Source: Rhodeus uyekii
Taxonomy: Eukaryota; Chordata; Actinopteri; Cypriniformes; Acheilognathidae
Direction: 5' to 3'
NCBI GenBank assembly: GCA_037043235.1
Contig: JAWRVZ010000101.1
Span: forward strand, 620,001-684,000
Length of the DNA stretch: 64,000 bases
Position 1 is the first letter of the stretch. The number at the start of each line of letters is the position of its first letter. The translations under genes were made by a program, and so were the position numbers. This document shows, piece by piece, positions 1 through 22,555 of the stretch. Under the pieces are notes generated by a model, which searched no databases, was not told the DNA's origin, and saw nothing but the letters and a program-made list of their open reading frames with translations.

Positions 1-1807
1 AATACCAGATAGGTGCTTTATTTCCATGCTGATGTGTGATGGGAAAATGGAGAAGAATGAGTTTGTAAAAAGGCAGATTTAAATCAAAAGCTAACGCCTT
101 ACTCTCCAGAGTTAGTATAAACAGACACTATTTTGTGGAATATGGTGTTATTTTGTTTGTTTTCAAGATTCTTTGATAAATGGAAAGTGAAAATTGAAGT
201 GAAACAGAATATTTATAACAGCCTATAAGTCTTTAATGTCTCTTGTCATCAATGTATTGCATATTTGCTTAATAAAAGTGTTTAGTTAACGTATTGACCC
301 CAGACTTCTTAATGGTAGTGTATATGCAAGGACAAATGTAAAAGTGATTTATTTCTTTTACAGTTGACTCTAAACACTTTAGATCCTTAACACTAAACAC
401 TCGCAAAACACTTGGGTTGAGAGGATGAACAGAGTGTCTACATTCCAGCTCTTCTCAAAGAAGAATGACAAATACATTCATTTGCTGAACATTTTTGATC
501 ATTGTATAATTTGTTACTTCCGTTAGTGTGATTTAACCCTTAGTTTAACCTCCTAAACTCTGACGGTTGTTTCTTTCTGAGTGACATACACCAACGTAAA
601 GAGTCCAAACTGCAAAACTACATCGTTTGATAGAAAACTTTATTTAAATGACTTTAGCATCATGCAAGTAGGGCTTTCTTTTGACTGGCAGTGTAAAAAC
701 AAAGTACCTTTTTGAATTTTTTAAAGTTGTTGTTGACACTTAAGTGATTCGTTTTTTCCTATTTTTCTCTCTTTTTTTCCATAAAATGACTCGGTTCAAA
801 TGAGGAAAGACACATGCTCTGTTTTCCTAGCTCAAATTGTACAGTTTGGCAGCATATGAAAGGAGCATTGTCACAACTAAGTGAATCAAGATGCTGGGAA
901 ACCCAAATGTTTCCAGTCCTTTGCATCACGGGAGAACCAGTTCCACCTGCGTCAAAACATTCTGCAAAAGCAGCGCAGCTTTGATTCCCCATCCGTGATT
1001 TGGCCGGCTCGGCTCGGTCTTCCACTGGCTGTTTGAGGGGTAATGGTCATTCCTGTGCATTGAGTCATAGTGAGCAGTGAGGAATAATGATGTGCTTTAT
1101 TTAGAGCCACTGTTGGGACACAGTGCAGAATAAACAAGCACAGGAACGGCAATCTCTTCTCCGATGCAAAAACACGTCTCTATTAGTCAACAGTGCTAAT
1201 TATATTGACAATATTAATATTCATGCAGACTCTTTATTTATGCGTAGCCTGATTTCAGTCACATATAATCTTTGAAATGGCACTTAAAACACATAGTGGG
1301 TCTTTGTGCGTTTAATTAAGCCATAGAGCCGCTGAATGGGAGTGTGTTTGAGTGTGTGTTTGTGCGAGTCTGCCGTTATCCTCGCAGGACTACTTCAAAC
1401 ATGCTGTTTGTTTTCAGAGACCCATATGTTTAAGGGTGGCTAGTCGTGTCTCTGAGGTAAAGCGTGAGCTCTGGTCTTCATTTGAATTTCTTACAAGGGA
1501 AAAACAACTTTTGCCTTCATGCACTGAGCTGGATTAGGGCTTCATGAGGGTCAATGAAAACCTGTGTTTTCTAATTCAGCTTACACAGGTAACGGTACAT
1601 CCTGAACACAAATGAGTGATAAAAGAGACCAATTTAAAGAGAAACAGATGGATGTGATTTATTTCAAAACATTGTTACTGTCACAATGAAAGAGTACAAC
1701 TTATATTGTCGTTTAAACTTTACAATAAGGTTGCCATCCTGTGTCTCTAACAGTAGAGAGCAACGCTTGCAACACCTGCAAGAACTGATTAGAATATCAA
1801 TGTGTTT
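1..1807. other. intronic stretch without recognised elements
   Basis: The DNA is AT-rich with no convincing exon, RNA gene or transposon end. About 890-1120 is more complex and richer in GC than its surroundings and could be a conserved noncoding element, but the sequence alone cannot show this. The open frames here are short and have no recognisable domain. Confidence 0.5.
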
Positions 1808-1867
1808 CTTGAATGCAATGCGAGTCGCTTTGGATAAAAGCGTCTGATAAATGCATAAATGAATGAA
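1808..1867 (+). repeat. 3' tail of a tRNA-derived SINE
   Basis: The segment contains GAGTCGCTTTGGATAAAAGC followed by GTCTGATAAATGCATAAATG. This is the characteristic 3' tail of a SINE family that I know to be abundant in cyprinid fishes. The tRNA-like head is not recognisable upstream, so the copy is 5'-truncated. A better preserved relative with a B-box lies at 18110-18262. Confidence 0.6.
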
Positions 1868-3749
1868 CGGTAAGGTTGCACTTATTTTAACATTACATAA
1901 TGCATTAGTTAATACGAACTAATAATGCCTGGTGCACAATATATTTGAAAGAAAGTTGTGTATGAATGATGGCACATCGTGATGGCACTGTTTAATAAAG
2001 AAGTTTATGTAGACAGTATGTTGTAATACTGTTTTATTAGCAAAACATACACTGATAACTATTGATAATTCAACTCTGCAGACAAGTGAAAATAAAACAT
2101 CCCATACTATATAGAAATGTATGTGTGAAATGTATGTAGAAATGTAAATGTACTATAACAAAATATGTGTGAATGCATTGATAAATATTAAGAGACCATT
2201 TAAAAGCAAACATAACATTTTAATAAGAACGCTATGCAAACATATTAGTTTCACATTGTATGAAACTGCTGTGCCAGCGGGGAAGATGCATGGGCATTAT
2301 TTAGTTCAACCCCTTTCAGACGGTAACAAACACAAGCTCTTCAACCCACTCTGACCGGATCATTTTAACAGAATCGATCGATTCCAGAATGTCCTGTGCA
2401 GTTTGTGAACCGATTTAATGGAAAGAATCAGCTTTTCACAAATCGATAATGCTATTATCAAGAAAAGGGATTTTTATAACTTTTTATAAAAAAAGTTTAC
2501 AGAAACCTCGGGGAGATTTAGCTTTCTGTAAAGTTTGATTCTTGGTTAAGAGATGAAACCCTGCTGGAAGGAGGGCAGACAGGTGTCATAGAAAAGAGAT
2601 ATTCGTTTTAATGAAGGATATTCTGCCCATCAAAGATATGGGAAGATTACGCCATCTTTCAAGAGTAGTGGAATAAAGTTTTAGAAGGTCTATGACATTT
2701 AAAGTGAAATAAACTCCCAGATATTTAATACAGTGGACTATTGTTTAAAGGGAGATTGCCAAGTCCAAGTATTAAAGACAGAATTTCAGATTTTAACCAG
2801 TTATTGGAGTAACGTGAAGCCTCACAGTATGCATGTATTTCATTATGAATAACCGGGTTAGCTAGATGGGTTTGAAATGAAACGTAAAATATCATCTGCA
2901 TAAACTTATTTTATGGTGATGTGATGAAGTCTGTAGTCCCGCCATTATGTGAATGTGTTTTTAGCCACATTCTTGACTTATGGAAAACAATACAATAATT
3001 ATACAATAATTAGTTGTTTATTTGTTTGTATTAACGGCCTATATTTACAAAGACAGTCAGCGTCACTGTGTACACAATTGAGTGTAAAAGTGTAATGTTT
3101 TGTTTTGTAAAGTGAGACAAAAGCGGGTAAGTGGCACGCGGAGTGTTTGTTCTGCGCTCAGCTTCCTCCAGGGTAAATTTCAGCTGCGGGCTGCCTGACT
3201 TCACATAGCTGTCAAATGCGTCCCGCGAGAGCGACACTTCTGACATCTCTCCGCCGCCTCTGGATGGCTCCTCAACTCCTCTTTTACCTCCTTCCCCCGT
3301 CTTCTCTCTCATCCTCCCTCGCTTTGCATTATCACGCAGCGCCTGTCCTTCCCCATCCGCATTCCTTCCGTTCTCTCTGTCTACAAACCTGTTCTATTAA
3401 AACAGTTGAAATAATCAACTGAAAATGTATACAATTCAAGCTTTTCCACTGGTGGATTGAAGAACTATTCCTTGTGATCATTATTTGTCCCTGAAGAGGC
3501 TCTACATCTTCCAATCGGTGGTGGGCATAAATGTTTTAGCTAGTCTGAGGCTGTTTTCACACGAGATTTGATTGTTTCGGCTTCACCCACGGCCCCCGAA
3601 GGTCTGTCCTCACATTATATTTGATTCTGAATCTCAGTGCGTCGCTGTCATCAACATGATTACCACTGAGAGTGCTGGCAGTGCTTGTTCACTCTAGACA
3701 AATAACCACAAAGATGTTCATGTCAAGTGTTGCAAAAGGCCCTGTTTGC
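1868..3749. other. intronic stretch without recognised genes
   Basis: The first 100 bases (cattagttaatacgaactaa) resemble a common fish DNA-repeat word. The rest is AT-rich unique-looking DNA. A short coding-like open stretch on the minus strand near 3130-3246 is discussed as a finding but is not called as a gene. Confidence 0.4.
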
Positions 3750-4040
3750 TCCTGGTATTAAGATGCATTTTTGTCGATCGGATCACAAATGGACAATGCT
3801 GGATAAACACGGTCCGCTTTCTGCCACTTCCAGAGGTAGTTGAAAACACTCGTGTGGTCGAATGTGTTCGGACCCCTGCTCTCCACCTGCTGAACTAATG
3901 AGTGAACATTATGGGAAGAGCGCTATCCTGCCGGGATCTAAACTTCGTTGGCTAAAGATCCAAAAAACACACCGAACACAGTGTTCTCTCATCAACACAT
4001 CCGGCATCTCTGTTCACGTTCATATCTAAATTGCGGGAGG

Positions 4041-4051
4041 TTATTATATTA

Positions 4052-4100
<49 letters not shown>

Positions 4101-4101
4101 T
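4041..4101. repeat. (ATT)n microsatellite
   Basis: About 60 bp of ATT trinucleotides. A shorter run follows at 4179-4198 after an AATAAAAT motif. Open frames made of Asn or Ile runs here are artefacts. Confidence 0.95.
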
Positions 4102-4343
4102 TCCCTCGCTTGAAAATGATTGCTTTTATCTGCTGTAAGGTGTCCTTGAGTGTCTTGTAAGGCGCCCTTAAATAAAATTTATTATTATTATTATTATTCG
4201 TTAGATCAAAGGATCTGAGGAAAAAAACAGACATTTACCCAGCCATACACCCTCTCCTTGAAGAGATCAGGAAAGAAATGACTGAAGGTGGACAAAAGAA
4301 GCAGATTAAAACACCAGGAGTGAACGGGATCGTGTCTCTGACG

Positions 4344-4578
4344 CAGGGGTCGGGAATCTTTTTGTCTGAGAGAGCCATATACCCCCAATTTTTTGAACAT
4401 GAAGCTGTGTAGAGCCATAGGCGGCGCGATCTACCTGTCGTCCAAGGGCAGAAGAAGCGGAGCGATCGATCTGTTGATTGGGGGGGGTTGGTGACGCGAT
4501 CTACCTGTCGAACGAGGGCGGAGCGGAGCGATTGAGCCATATGCAGCCCTCAAAAGAGCCATAGGTTCCCGACTCCTG
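4344..4578. mobile_element. hAT-type MITE with 8-bp target duplication
   Basis: A 235-bp element has terminal inverted repeats CAGGGGTCGGGAATC and, at the other end, GGTTCCCGACTCCTG. The flanking 8-mers are CTCTGACG (4336-4343) and CTCTATCG (4579-4586), a slightly decayed 8-bp duplication as expected for hAT. The motif GCGATCTACCTGTCG occurs twice inside. There is no coding capacity. The related copy at 6262-6290 has the empty site (CTCTATCG once), which confirms the boundaries. Confidence 0.82.
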
Positions 4579-4630
4579 CTCTATCGTCTACTTGTGATCC
4601 GATTGACCGTAACACATCTTAAAACCGAGA

Positions 4631-5295
4631 GTGAATTTGACCAAAGATGCATTTCTGAATTCTGAAGGCCCTTCTTTAGACACAATGAAAACGCACTGGC
4701 TCTGTTTGCAGAGCTTCAGTCTCTCTTGTTGGAAGAAGCTACATCATCAATAGTGTTTCATTTCCGCAATTGAGGCTGGATTGCTTTCATACTAGTCTTA
4801 AATCCACATATAGTGCACACCAGACCACTGTTGTCAAGAAGAATCTGAGTTCAAACTTCTGCACAAAATAAGTTATTCAAACTCGGATGTCAAACGCACT
4901 CGGGCCCGTGTTCGTTTCAGTCTCATGTTTGTCACGATTTCTGCAGTGCGGATGCTGTCCTCACCAAGCTCTCTCTCTTTCTCTCTCTCTGCTGCATGAT
5001 CAATATTTGTGCGGAAGGAGATCTGGGACCTGTCTGTCAGGCGCCAACACGAAATAAAGCCAAAAAAAGAAAAGATAAACCCTGTAGATCAAGTCAATAA
5101 GAATGAGAGAAGCAGAGAAATTGAGAGGAAGACGAATGAAGCATGTTGTTGAGGTGGCAGTAGAGACGCGTATCAAGATGAAATGTTGTGTAGATGCAGC
5201 TTATGGTTTTCAGTTAAACGCTTGGTTTACCTCCCAACCAGGGTTTGATTTAATGCTGCTCTGACATACGCGCACATAAATATAAAAACATTTAC
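4631..5295. other. intronic stretch next to the 132-nt znf521 exon
   Basis: No transposon end or gene is recognised. The moderately GC-rich DNA just downstream, in gene sense, of the znf521 exon could contain splicing or enhancer elements, but nothing specific can be named. Confidence 0.4.
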
Positions 5296-5427
5296 CTGTG
5301 AAGCAGACGGGGCACTTGAACGTGCCACCCATGCCCTCAAAGCTGTGCTCGATGAGATGACACTGCAGTTTTGCTGGAGAGTCGAAGGTTTGACTGCATA
5401 GTTTACATTCATGAATGAGTCCTTCCT
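5296..5427 (-). CDS. znf521: znf521 exon, 132 nt: a C-terminal finger and the start of the next
   Basis: This is an internal coding exon of the C2H2 zinc-finger cofactor ZNF521. The acceptor is TCTTTCCCAG|AG (minus strand) and the donor is CACAG|GTAAAT. It enters with one base carried over from the 85-nt exon, giving a Glu-Glu-Gly junction, and leaves in the same phase. It encodes a finger containing [19 protein letters not shown] and then the first half of another (FKCPVCFT), which the next, off-window exon must complete. [11 protein letters not shown] matches ZNF521; the paralogue ZNF423 has NQMFDSPAKLL at this place, as I recall it. In known family members this C-terminal region takes part in contacts with EBF-type factors. 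Confidence 0.95.
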
Positions 5428-6236
5428 CTGGGAAAGACAGAAGACACAAACACAACCCGTGTCAGTGGAAATGCACATTATCAATAAAGTCTCTGAGATA
5501 GTGAAAACTCATCAGATGCTCACAGATTTTAAACAAAGACAAATATTTTTCTCTTGGCATTTATTATTTAAAAACATATTATTTCATGGATTTGTTGTCA
5601 TAAAACTTCACTTACACAACAACCTGAAAATGTGAATATTTGAAAATATTTTTGAAGATGATATTGTTATATTCTCGGTGTAAACTACATGTTCATTCTA
5701 TATGCGCGTGGTGTTTCTTTACAAAGTCCCATTGCCAACTACTGGTCTGGCATTTTCCGCGGATCCGTGTTAACATTCACATAATGTTGTTGTTTGTATG
5801 TGAAACTTTCAAAAATGCAAAGGAAAAAAGTTTCTGTTATTAGATTGTTTTCGTATAAAAGTACCCTAAAACCACCAAACTGAACAACAACTCAGTGGAT
5901 CAAATGAATAAAAATGTCATTTTTCTTCTTGGATTAAATGAATAATTATTTGATGAACCCCAAGAAACTAGAGTTAATCATTATACTGTATTGTTCCTAA
6001 AACCATGATAAAAGATTTTTTTAAAATATATGTATTTTATTTAAATGTATTACATGTTTTTAATTGCGTCAGTTCAGCTGTGTTGAGCTGAAGAGCACTC
6101 CCCATATCCCGGGCTGGGATAGGAACCATTCCACGGGAGCCTGGCACGGGATGGCGAACCCTGACGACAGTTGGTGGGTATTAAGAGCGATTCCAACTGC
6201 CCATCTTGGGGAAGAGCGGAATTTTGGTCCCATTTA
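5428..6236. other. intronic stretch without recognised elements
   Basis: AT-rich DNA from the acceptor to about 6060. A short GC-richer part at 6064-6236 shows no transposon ends that I recognise. Confidence 0.4.
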
Positions 6237-6311
6237 CTCTTGGTATTAAGATGCGTTTTGTAGACGATAGAGACACAATCCCGTTCACGCTTCACAATCC
6301 CGTTCACGCTT
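6237..6311 (-). repeat. partial inverted copy of the 3750-4630 element
   Basis: TGGTATTAAGATGCGTTTTG is the same terminal sequence as at 3753. It is followed by TAGACGATAGAGACACAATC, the reverse complement of the sequence that flanks the hAT insertion at 4336/4579. The 19-bp CACAATCCCGTTCACGCTT is present twice in tandem. Only one end of the element is preserved. Confidence 0.65.
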
Positions 6312-18109
<11,798 letters not shown>

Positions 18110-18262
18110 GTGTTCCTGTAGTATTGTGTTAACATCGGCAAGGCCATGGGTTTAATTCCCAAGGAACGTCTGGACTGAAATGTGTACCTTGATTGTAAGA
18201 AATATATACCTTCACTCCAGATAAAAGCATCTGCCAAATTAATTCATTTAAATGTAAATGTT
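18110..18262 (+). mobile_element. tRNA-derived SINE, degraded
   Basis: A B-box-like GGGTTTAATTCCC (18148-18160) follows AAGGCCATG, matching the tRNA-related head of a common cyprinid SINE. Downstream come a unique body and the conserved tail GATAAAAGCATCTGCCAAAT, ending in ATTTAAATGTAAATG. The A-box region is not clearly preserved, so the 5' end is probably truncated or decayed. The tail is the same type as at 1808-1867. Confidence 0.7.
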
Positions 18263-20112
18263 AAAAAAAGAAAAGCACAGAGTGAAGCAAGAATGTCCAG
18301 ATATTCAACTAATCCTGACTGCAACTCATAATAACTGAAACTGTGCTCGCAGCAGACGATTTGAAGTTTGGCAATAAGTACAGATCTTTCTGTTTCATAG
18401 ATGTGAGGGACAATATTTCCATTCACTTGCAAATAAGAAAAATGCAATTAAATTATGTTTATTTAGAGTAAATTATGATGTGGATACTATTACACGAACA
18501 AAATGGAATTCCACTGAACTTAACCAACAACCTGCAGACAGACATTAGCAGGACTTGTGTGGAGGTCAGGGAGAGAGCCATGTGGACGGGGATGGAGCTT
18601 GCACAGGTGGAGGTCTCCTCACGGGTGGGGGCTCTGGATCCAGCTACAAAAAACTCCCTGCCTTAATGAACAGCTGGGTCACAAATGCTTGGCACCGTCA
18701 TACTTCTTAATGATAATAATCATTACAGCGTAAGCATCTTTCCCCAAAGTCGGTAAGTTAGCAGACACTGGCAGGAAGCTCTGCCATTAAGAAGCGAGAA
18801 GAGGAGTCTTCATCAGAGAAGTTCAGATGCTCAAAGAAAATGACTCTAATCACTAATGAGATCAAACTGCAATTAACACTTCATGCTCTTAATGACGGGA
18901 AATGCTGAGCATGCCACGCTGGTGAACCTTGAAAATGACTTAAAGTTCTAAATGATTTCCCAAATGAATATACACTTTTCCACATTTATGTGTTATTCTG
19001 GGGAATGTTCCTCTATACGCTCGCTTCAATAGATCTGAATACATTGAAAGAGTGGAAATTACAATTCTAAACTTACAAAAACATTTAGAGCCAACTGCAA
19101 CCACACATACACAAGAATCATAGACCCCAGATAATACAATACATAATTATAAAAAATATTCTGAGTAGGTATTTAACATATGTGGAACCTTTCCATTCCA
19201 CACAAAAATAGGTCTTTAGATGGAATATTTGATTGTAGTATTGTGGGTTTTCTTTAGAGTGGGAAAAGTAAAGTAATGTAAAAGTTCTTTCAGGAACTCA
19301 AAGTGGACTTTGATAGCATAACTGTGAAATCCTGCTTTTAGAAAGTGTAACGAAAGGTATGAAACATGATCCTGTGTAGTCTAAGCCTAAGTATGTTAAT
19401 TAAATATATTAAAATGTTTATTGTGAGTTTAACAAGTCTGAGATTTTGTTGAATTGGAGTCCTTTATAAAACATGTTTTCAGTATTTGTTTTGGCTTTTT
19501 CTGTTTAATAGCCTCAACATAACTCATAACTCAACAGCTCCACTGTAAATCAAAATTTTTTTTTATTATAAGAAATAAGAACTAAGATTGGATCAAATCA
19601 GTGCAGATTAATGATTAATCTCATTCTGATTTGATCTGGATTAGTTGGGTTAGTTTGCTTTGGAAACAGCATAGACTCAGTCAAACAGTCAACAATTAAA
19701 CTCAGTGATACATTTCAATTCATTTTCATTTTTAGGTCCAAAAACAATGGTATATAATAATCATTATTATTACCATTAAATTCTATATTATATAATTATA
19801 AATAATATGTCTCCTGAAATGAATTAAACAGACATGTTTCTTTCATGCTGCCATATAAAACATCTGAGCAACCAGATCAGCTCAGATCCTTTGTTTCGTT
19901 CTCACTGTATTGCGCTCAAACCTTTGTCTTGTGAACGCTGCTGTCGGTGTGGCACATCACAGGCCATTATCTGCCCCATCCACATTCATTATTGAAGCTA
20001 ATGATCTGCTGCCCTCCATGCTCCTCGCTGAAGGAGGACTACATTAGAAATCTCTCAAGTTAATTAGTAATTAAAAACATAAAAAAGTAGTGTTTAAGGT
20101 TACAGTCTCAAG
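18263..20112. other. intronic stretch; complex segments near 18660-18930 and 19930-20050
   Basis: No gene or transposon ends are seen. Two segments, 18660-18930 (many TAAT/ATTA cores, e.g. CTTAATGATAATAATCATTA) and 19930-20050 (CACAGGCCATTATCTGCCCC and following), are complex, non-repetitive and rich in homeodomain-type cores. They are plausible enhancers of znf521 but unproven. Confidence 0.35.
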
Positions 20113-20116
20113 GTGT

Positions 20117-20147
<31 letters not shown>

Positions 20148-20158
20148 GGGGGTTGGGG
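20113..20158 (+). repeat. (GT)n followed by a 22-base G run
   Basis: GT dinucleotides to 20130 are followed by 22 consecutive G (20131-20152), then TT and GGGG. This has strong G-quadruplex potential on the plus strand, with C-rich DNA in the gene's sense strand. Such runs are also error-prone in sequencing, so the exact length is uncertain. Confidence 0.9.
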
Positions 20159-21153
20159 TCCTCCTTCAAGGGCATGTGAACACCAGCAGAACAGCTAGTC
20201 AATGGAGTGTATGGTACATGTCCTGTTCATGTGTGTTGCTGTAACTATCGGCACTGCAGAGTCTGTGGACATTCAGAAAACAAACTCACAGTCAATGAAA
20301 CGCGGTCCAACATATTTTGGCATTTTACTTAGTATACATTCCATTACATCTAATATTATGTATGATTATGATAATAGCATTCTTTGGTGGACCGTTATAT
20401 TATAAACATTTTTGACTAAAACCGATGGCTTCACATCCATCATTTTATCTAGGCGTACTGAAAATACATGCAATTCAATCATATTTTCACAGTTTTAAAA
20501 TGATATTTTACTGTGTGTTTAGATGATAATTATCATCTCTTTACATTTCTTTATGTCTTATATTTCATGCTCAGAAATTGAAGGAATACTCCAACAAAAA
20601 CAAAAATTCTCTCATCATTGCTGTGTTTTGTCCTCATTGGAGTGTGGACGTTGTCCAAAAGCTCTCCTTTTCGCCTCGGGTTACTGACAGATTTGTTTTG
20701 CACTATTCATATATCTTATCTATATACATATCTTTTTGAACGAAAATTCTTTATGCTACCATGAAATCAAAATGGACAGTTCTTATTTATTTCCTTATAA
20801 TAAATTATTTATCTGTGCAAATCATTATTTTTTTTTTTATCATATTCTAATCTTTAATCAGAAAAAATTCCAGAAGGATGAAATTTGTTGACATTTGTTC
20901 TTATTCCAGACGCCGTTTCATTCGGATATGCATCACAATAGTGAATATAGTGAAAGGACTGTCGCAACTTCCATCCATACAGACTTTAAAATGGAAAGAG
21001 TAGTTAGTGTAAGAGCTTTATGTGGTTTATATAAAGATAATTTGATTAATAAAATAAATCCATGTACAAAATTTAAAGTGTGAGTGTTGCAAGTCACCCC
21101 ATCTACAGTTCCAACTCACCTAAAAAGAAAAACAGGTGTGCATTCACCTATAC
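20159..21153. other. intronic stretch, AT-rich
   Basis: 20576-20645 (AAGGAATACTCCAACAAAAA and following) may be a decayed end of the TTAA-type MITE family seen at 57246. Otherwise nothing is recognised. Confidence 0.35.
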
Positions 21154-21206
21154 CAGTGCTTCTCAATTATTTTCTGTCACGCCCCCCCCCTAGGAAGAGG
21201 TAAACA
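21154..21206 (+). repeat. left-end fragment of the hAT family at 48247
   Basis: CAGTGCTTCTCAATTATTTT, then a C run and TAGGAAGAGGTAAACATTCC, matches the left end of the element at 48247-48330. The copy stops at the GCGCGC stretch, where the Tc1 copy A sequence begins, so it is truncated or interrupted. Confidence 0.65.
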
Positions 21207-22112
21207 TTCCGCGCGCGCGTGTTTGTCACACTTTAATATTTCAGATCATCAAACTAATTTAAATATTAGTCAAAGATAACACAAGTACATGAAGGTTGTT
21301 CAAAATCCAAACCTGTATGGCTCTGTATGAAAATGTGCTTGCCCCCTAACCTTGCCCCCCAATTCAGCAACATTAGAGAGTTTTCGAGCATGAACTGCCT
21401 TTTTAAGGTTCTGCCACAGCATCTCAATAAGAGTCTGGTCAGGACTTTTACTAGGCCACTCCAAAGTCTTCATTTTGTATTTCTTCTACCATTCAGAGGT
21501 GGACTTTATCCATTCAGAACCCAAGTTTGCTTCAGCTTGAGATCACGAACACGACTTTGGTGGAGTCATGAACACTGACCTTAACTGAGGCAAGTGAGGC
21601 CTGCAGTTCTTTGGATGTTGATGTGGGTCTTTTGACTCTTGAGCTCTTGGAGTATTTTTGGTCGACTGGCCACTCTTTTGGAAGCGTCACCACTATTCCA
21701 TGTTTTCTCCATTTGTGGATAATGGCTCTCACTGTGATTCACTGGAGTCCCAAAGCTTTAGAAATGGCTTTATAAACTTATCCAGACTGATAGATCTCAA
21801 TTACTTCCTTTCTTATTTTCCTGAATTTCTTTGGATCGCTGCATGATCTATAGGTTCTGAAGATCTTTTGGTCTACTTCACTTTGTCAGGCAGGTCCTAT
21901 CTAAGTGATTTCTTGATTGAGAAAAGGTATGCATGTGTGTGTGTGGGGTGGTGCCCTTTTTCACACAGGGCCGTGTAAGTTTAGATTTTGCTTTCCCTTA
22001 ATAATAACAACCGTTTAAAAAAATGCATTTTGTGTTTCCTTGTGTAATCTATGACATTGCTTTGGTGATAAGAATTCAGGAAGGGGGAAAACTCTTTCTC
22101 ACATCACTGTAT
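21207..22112 (-). mobile_element. degenerate Tc1/mariner element, copy A
   Basis: One terminal region reads TTTGTCACACTTTAATATTT and the other ends CACATCACTGTA. Between them, on the minus strand, is decayed Tc1-type transposase DNA. The helix-turn-helix part is at about 21532-21732 (frame with IIHKWRKHGIVVTLPKEWPV), and further conserved blocks lie at 21400-21560. The frame is broken by many changes, so it is inactive. It is oriented opposite to copy B at 22556. Confidence 0.78.
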
Positions 22113-22555
22113 GATGTTCAGATGAAGTTGAACGCTTTTGGGTAGGATACATATATGGTGCTGGGAGTTAGGACAGATCTGGCATGGGGCCACTGGTTTG
22201 AAGCACCTGAATCTTATTAGAACTCTCTGGAACATTCCACAGGGTTCCATGACTGCAGCCAGAGGGCATGATGAAGGACTTCAATGAGAGTCTCACTAAT
22301 CAGCATCCTGTTCACCAGCAGAGCCCAGGGGGCCAAAGCAATAAGAACAACAAGAGAAACCAAACTGAGCCAAGCTACAGTAACGTCACAAACACTGTGA
22401 CTCCTACAAATCTAATGCATACCACATAAGTCATGTAGAACAGTTGCTGATTGCCCTTTTAACTGCACTTTAAAAATATATATATTATGTGAATAATAGA
22501 CACTTTAAAATAATATAATTAGGTGTAAACTGAATGTTCATTGCAAATAGATGTA
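22113..22555. other. spacer between the two Tc1 copies
   Basis: Unique-looking DNA, complex at 22180-22400 and AT-rich afterwards. No gene is recognised. Confidence 0.4.

Larger units (their letters stand above)
3750..4630. mobile_element. nonautonomous DNA transposon with long imperfect TIRs, interrupted
   Basis: The left end (TGGTATTAAGATGCATTTTT, then GTCGATCGGATCACAAATGG) reappears inverted at 4581-4630 (CTACTTGTGATCCGATTGAC, then CGTAACACATCTTAAAACCG). Together these form terminal inverted repeats of about 45 bp at roughly 75% identity. No transposase frame is visible. An ATT microsatellite (4041-4101) and a hAT MITE (4344-4578) lie inside. A second, inverted partial copy of the family is at 6237-6311. 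The superfamily is not assigned. Confidence 0.6.
1..5295 (-). other. znf521: znf521 intron after the 132-nt exon (partial)
   Basis: This is intronic sequence downstream, in gene sense, of the exon ending at 5296. The donor reads CACAG|GTAAAT on the minus strand. In ZNF521/ZNF423 proteins the finger begun in that exon is completed by the next exon. No such coding segment is visible down to base 1, so the intron continues off the window. It holds a SINE tail, a TIR element with a nested hAT MITE, and ATT microsatellites. Confidence 0.8.
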
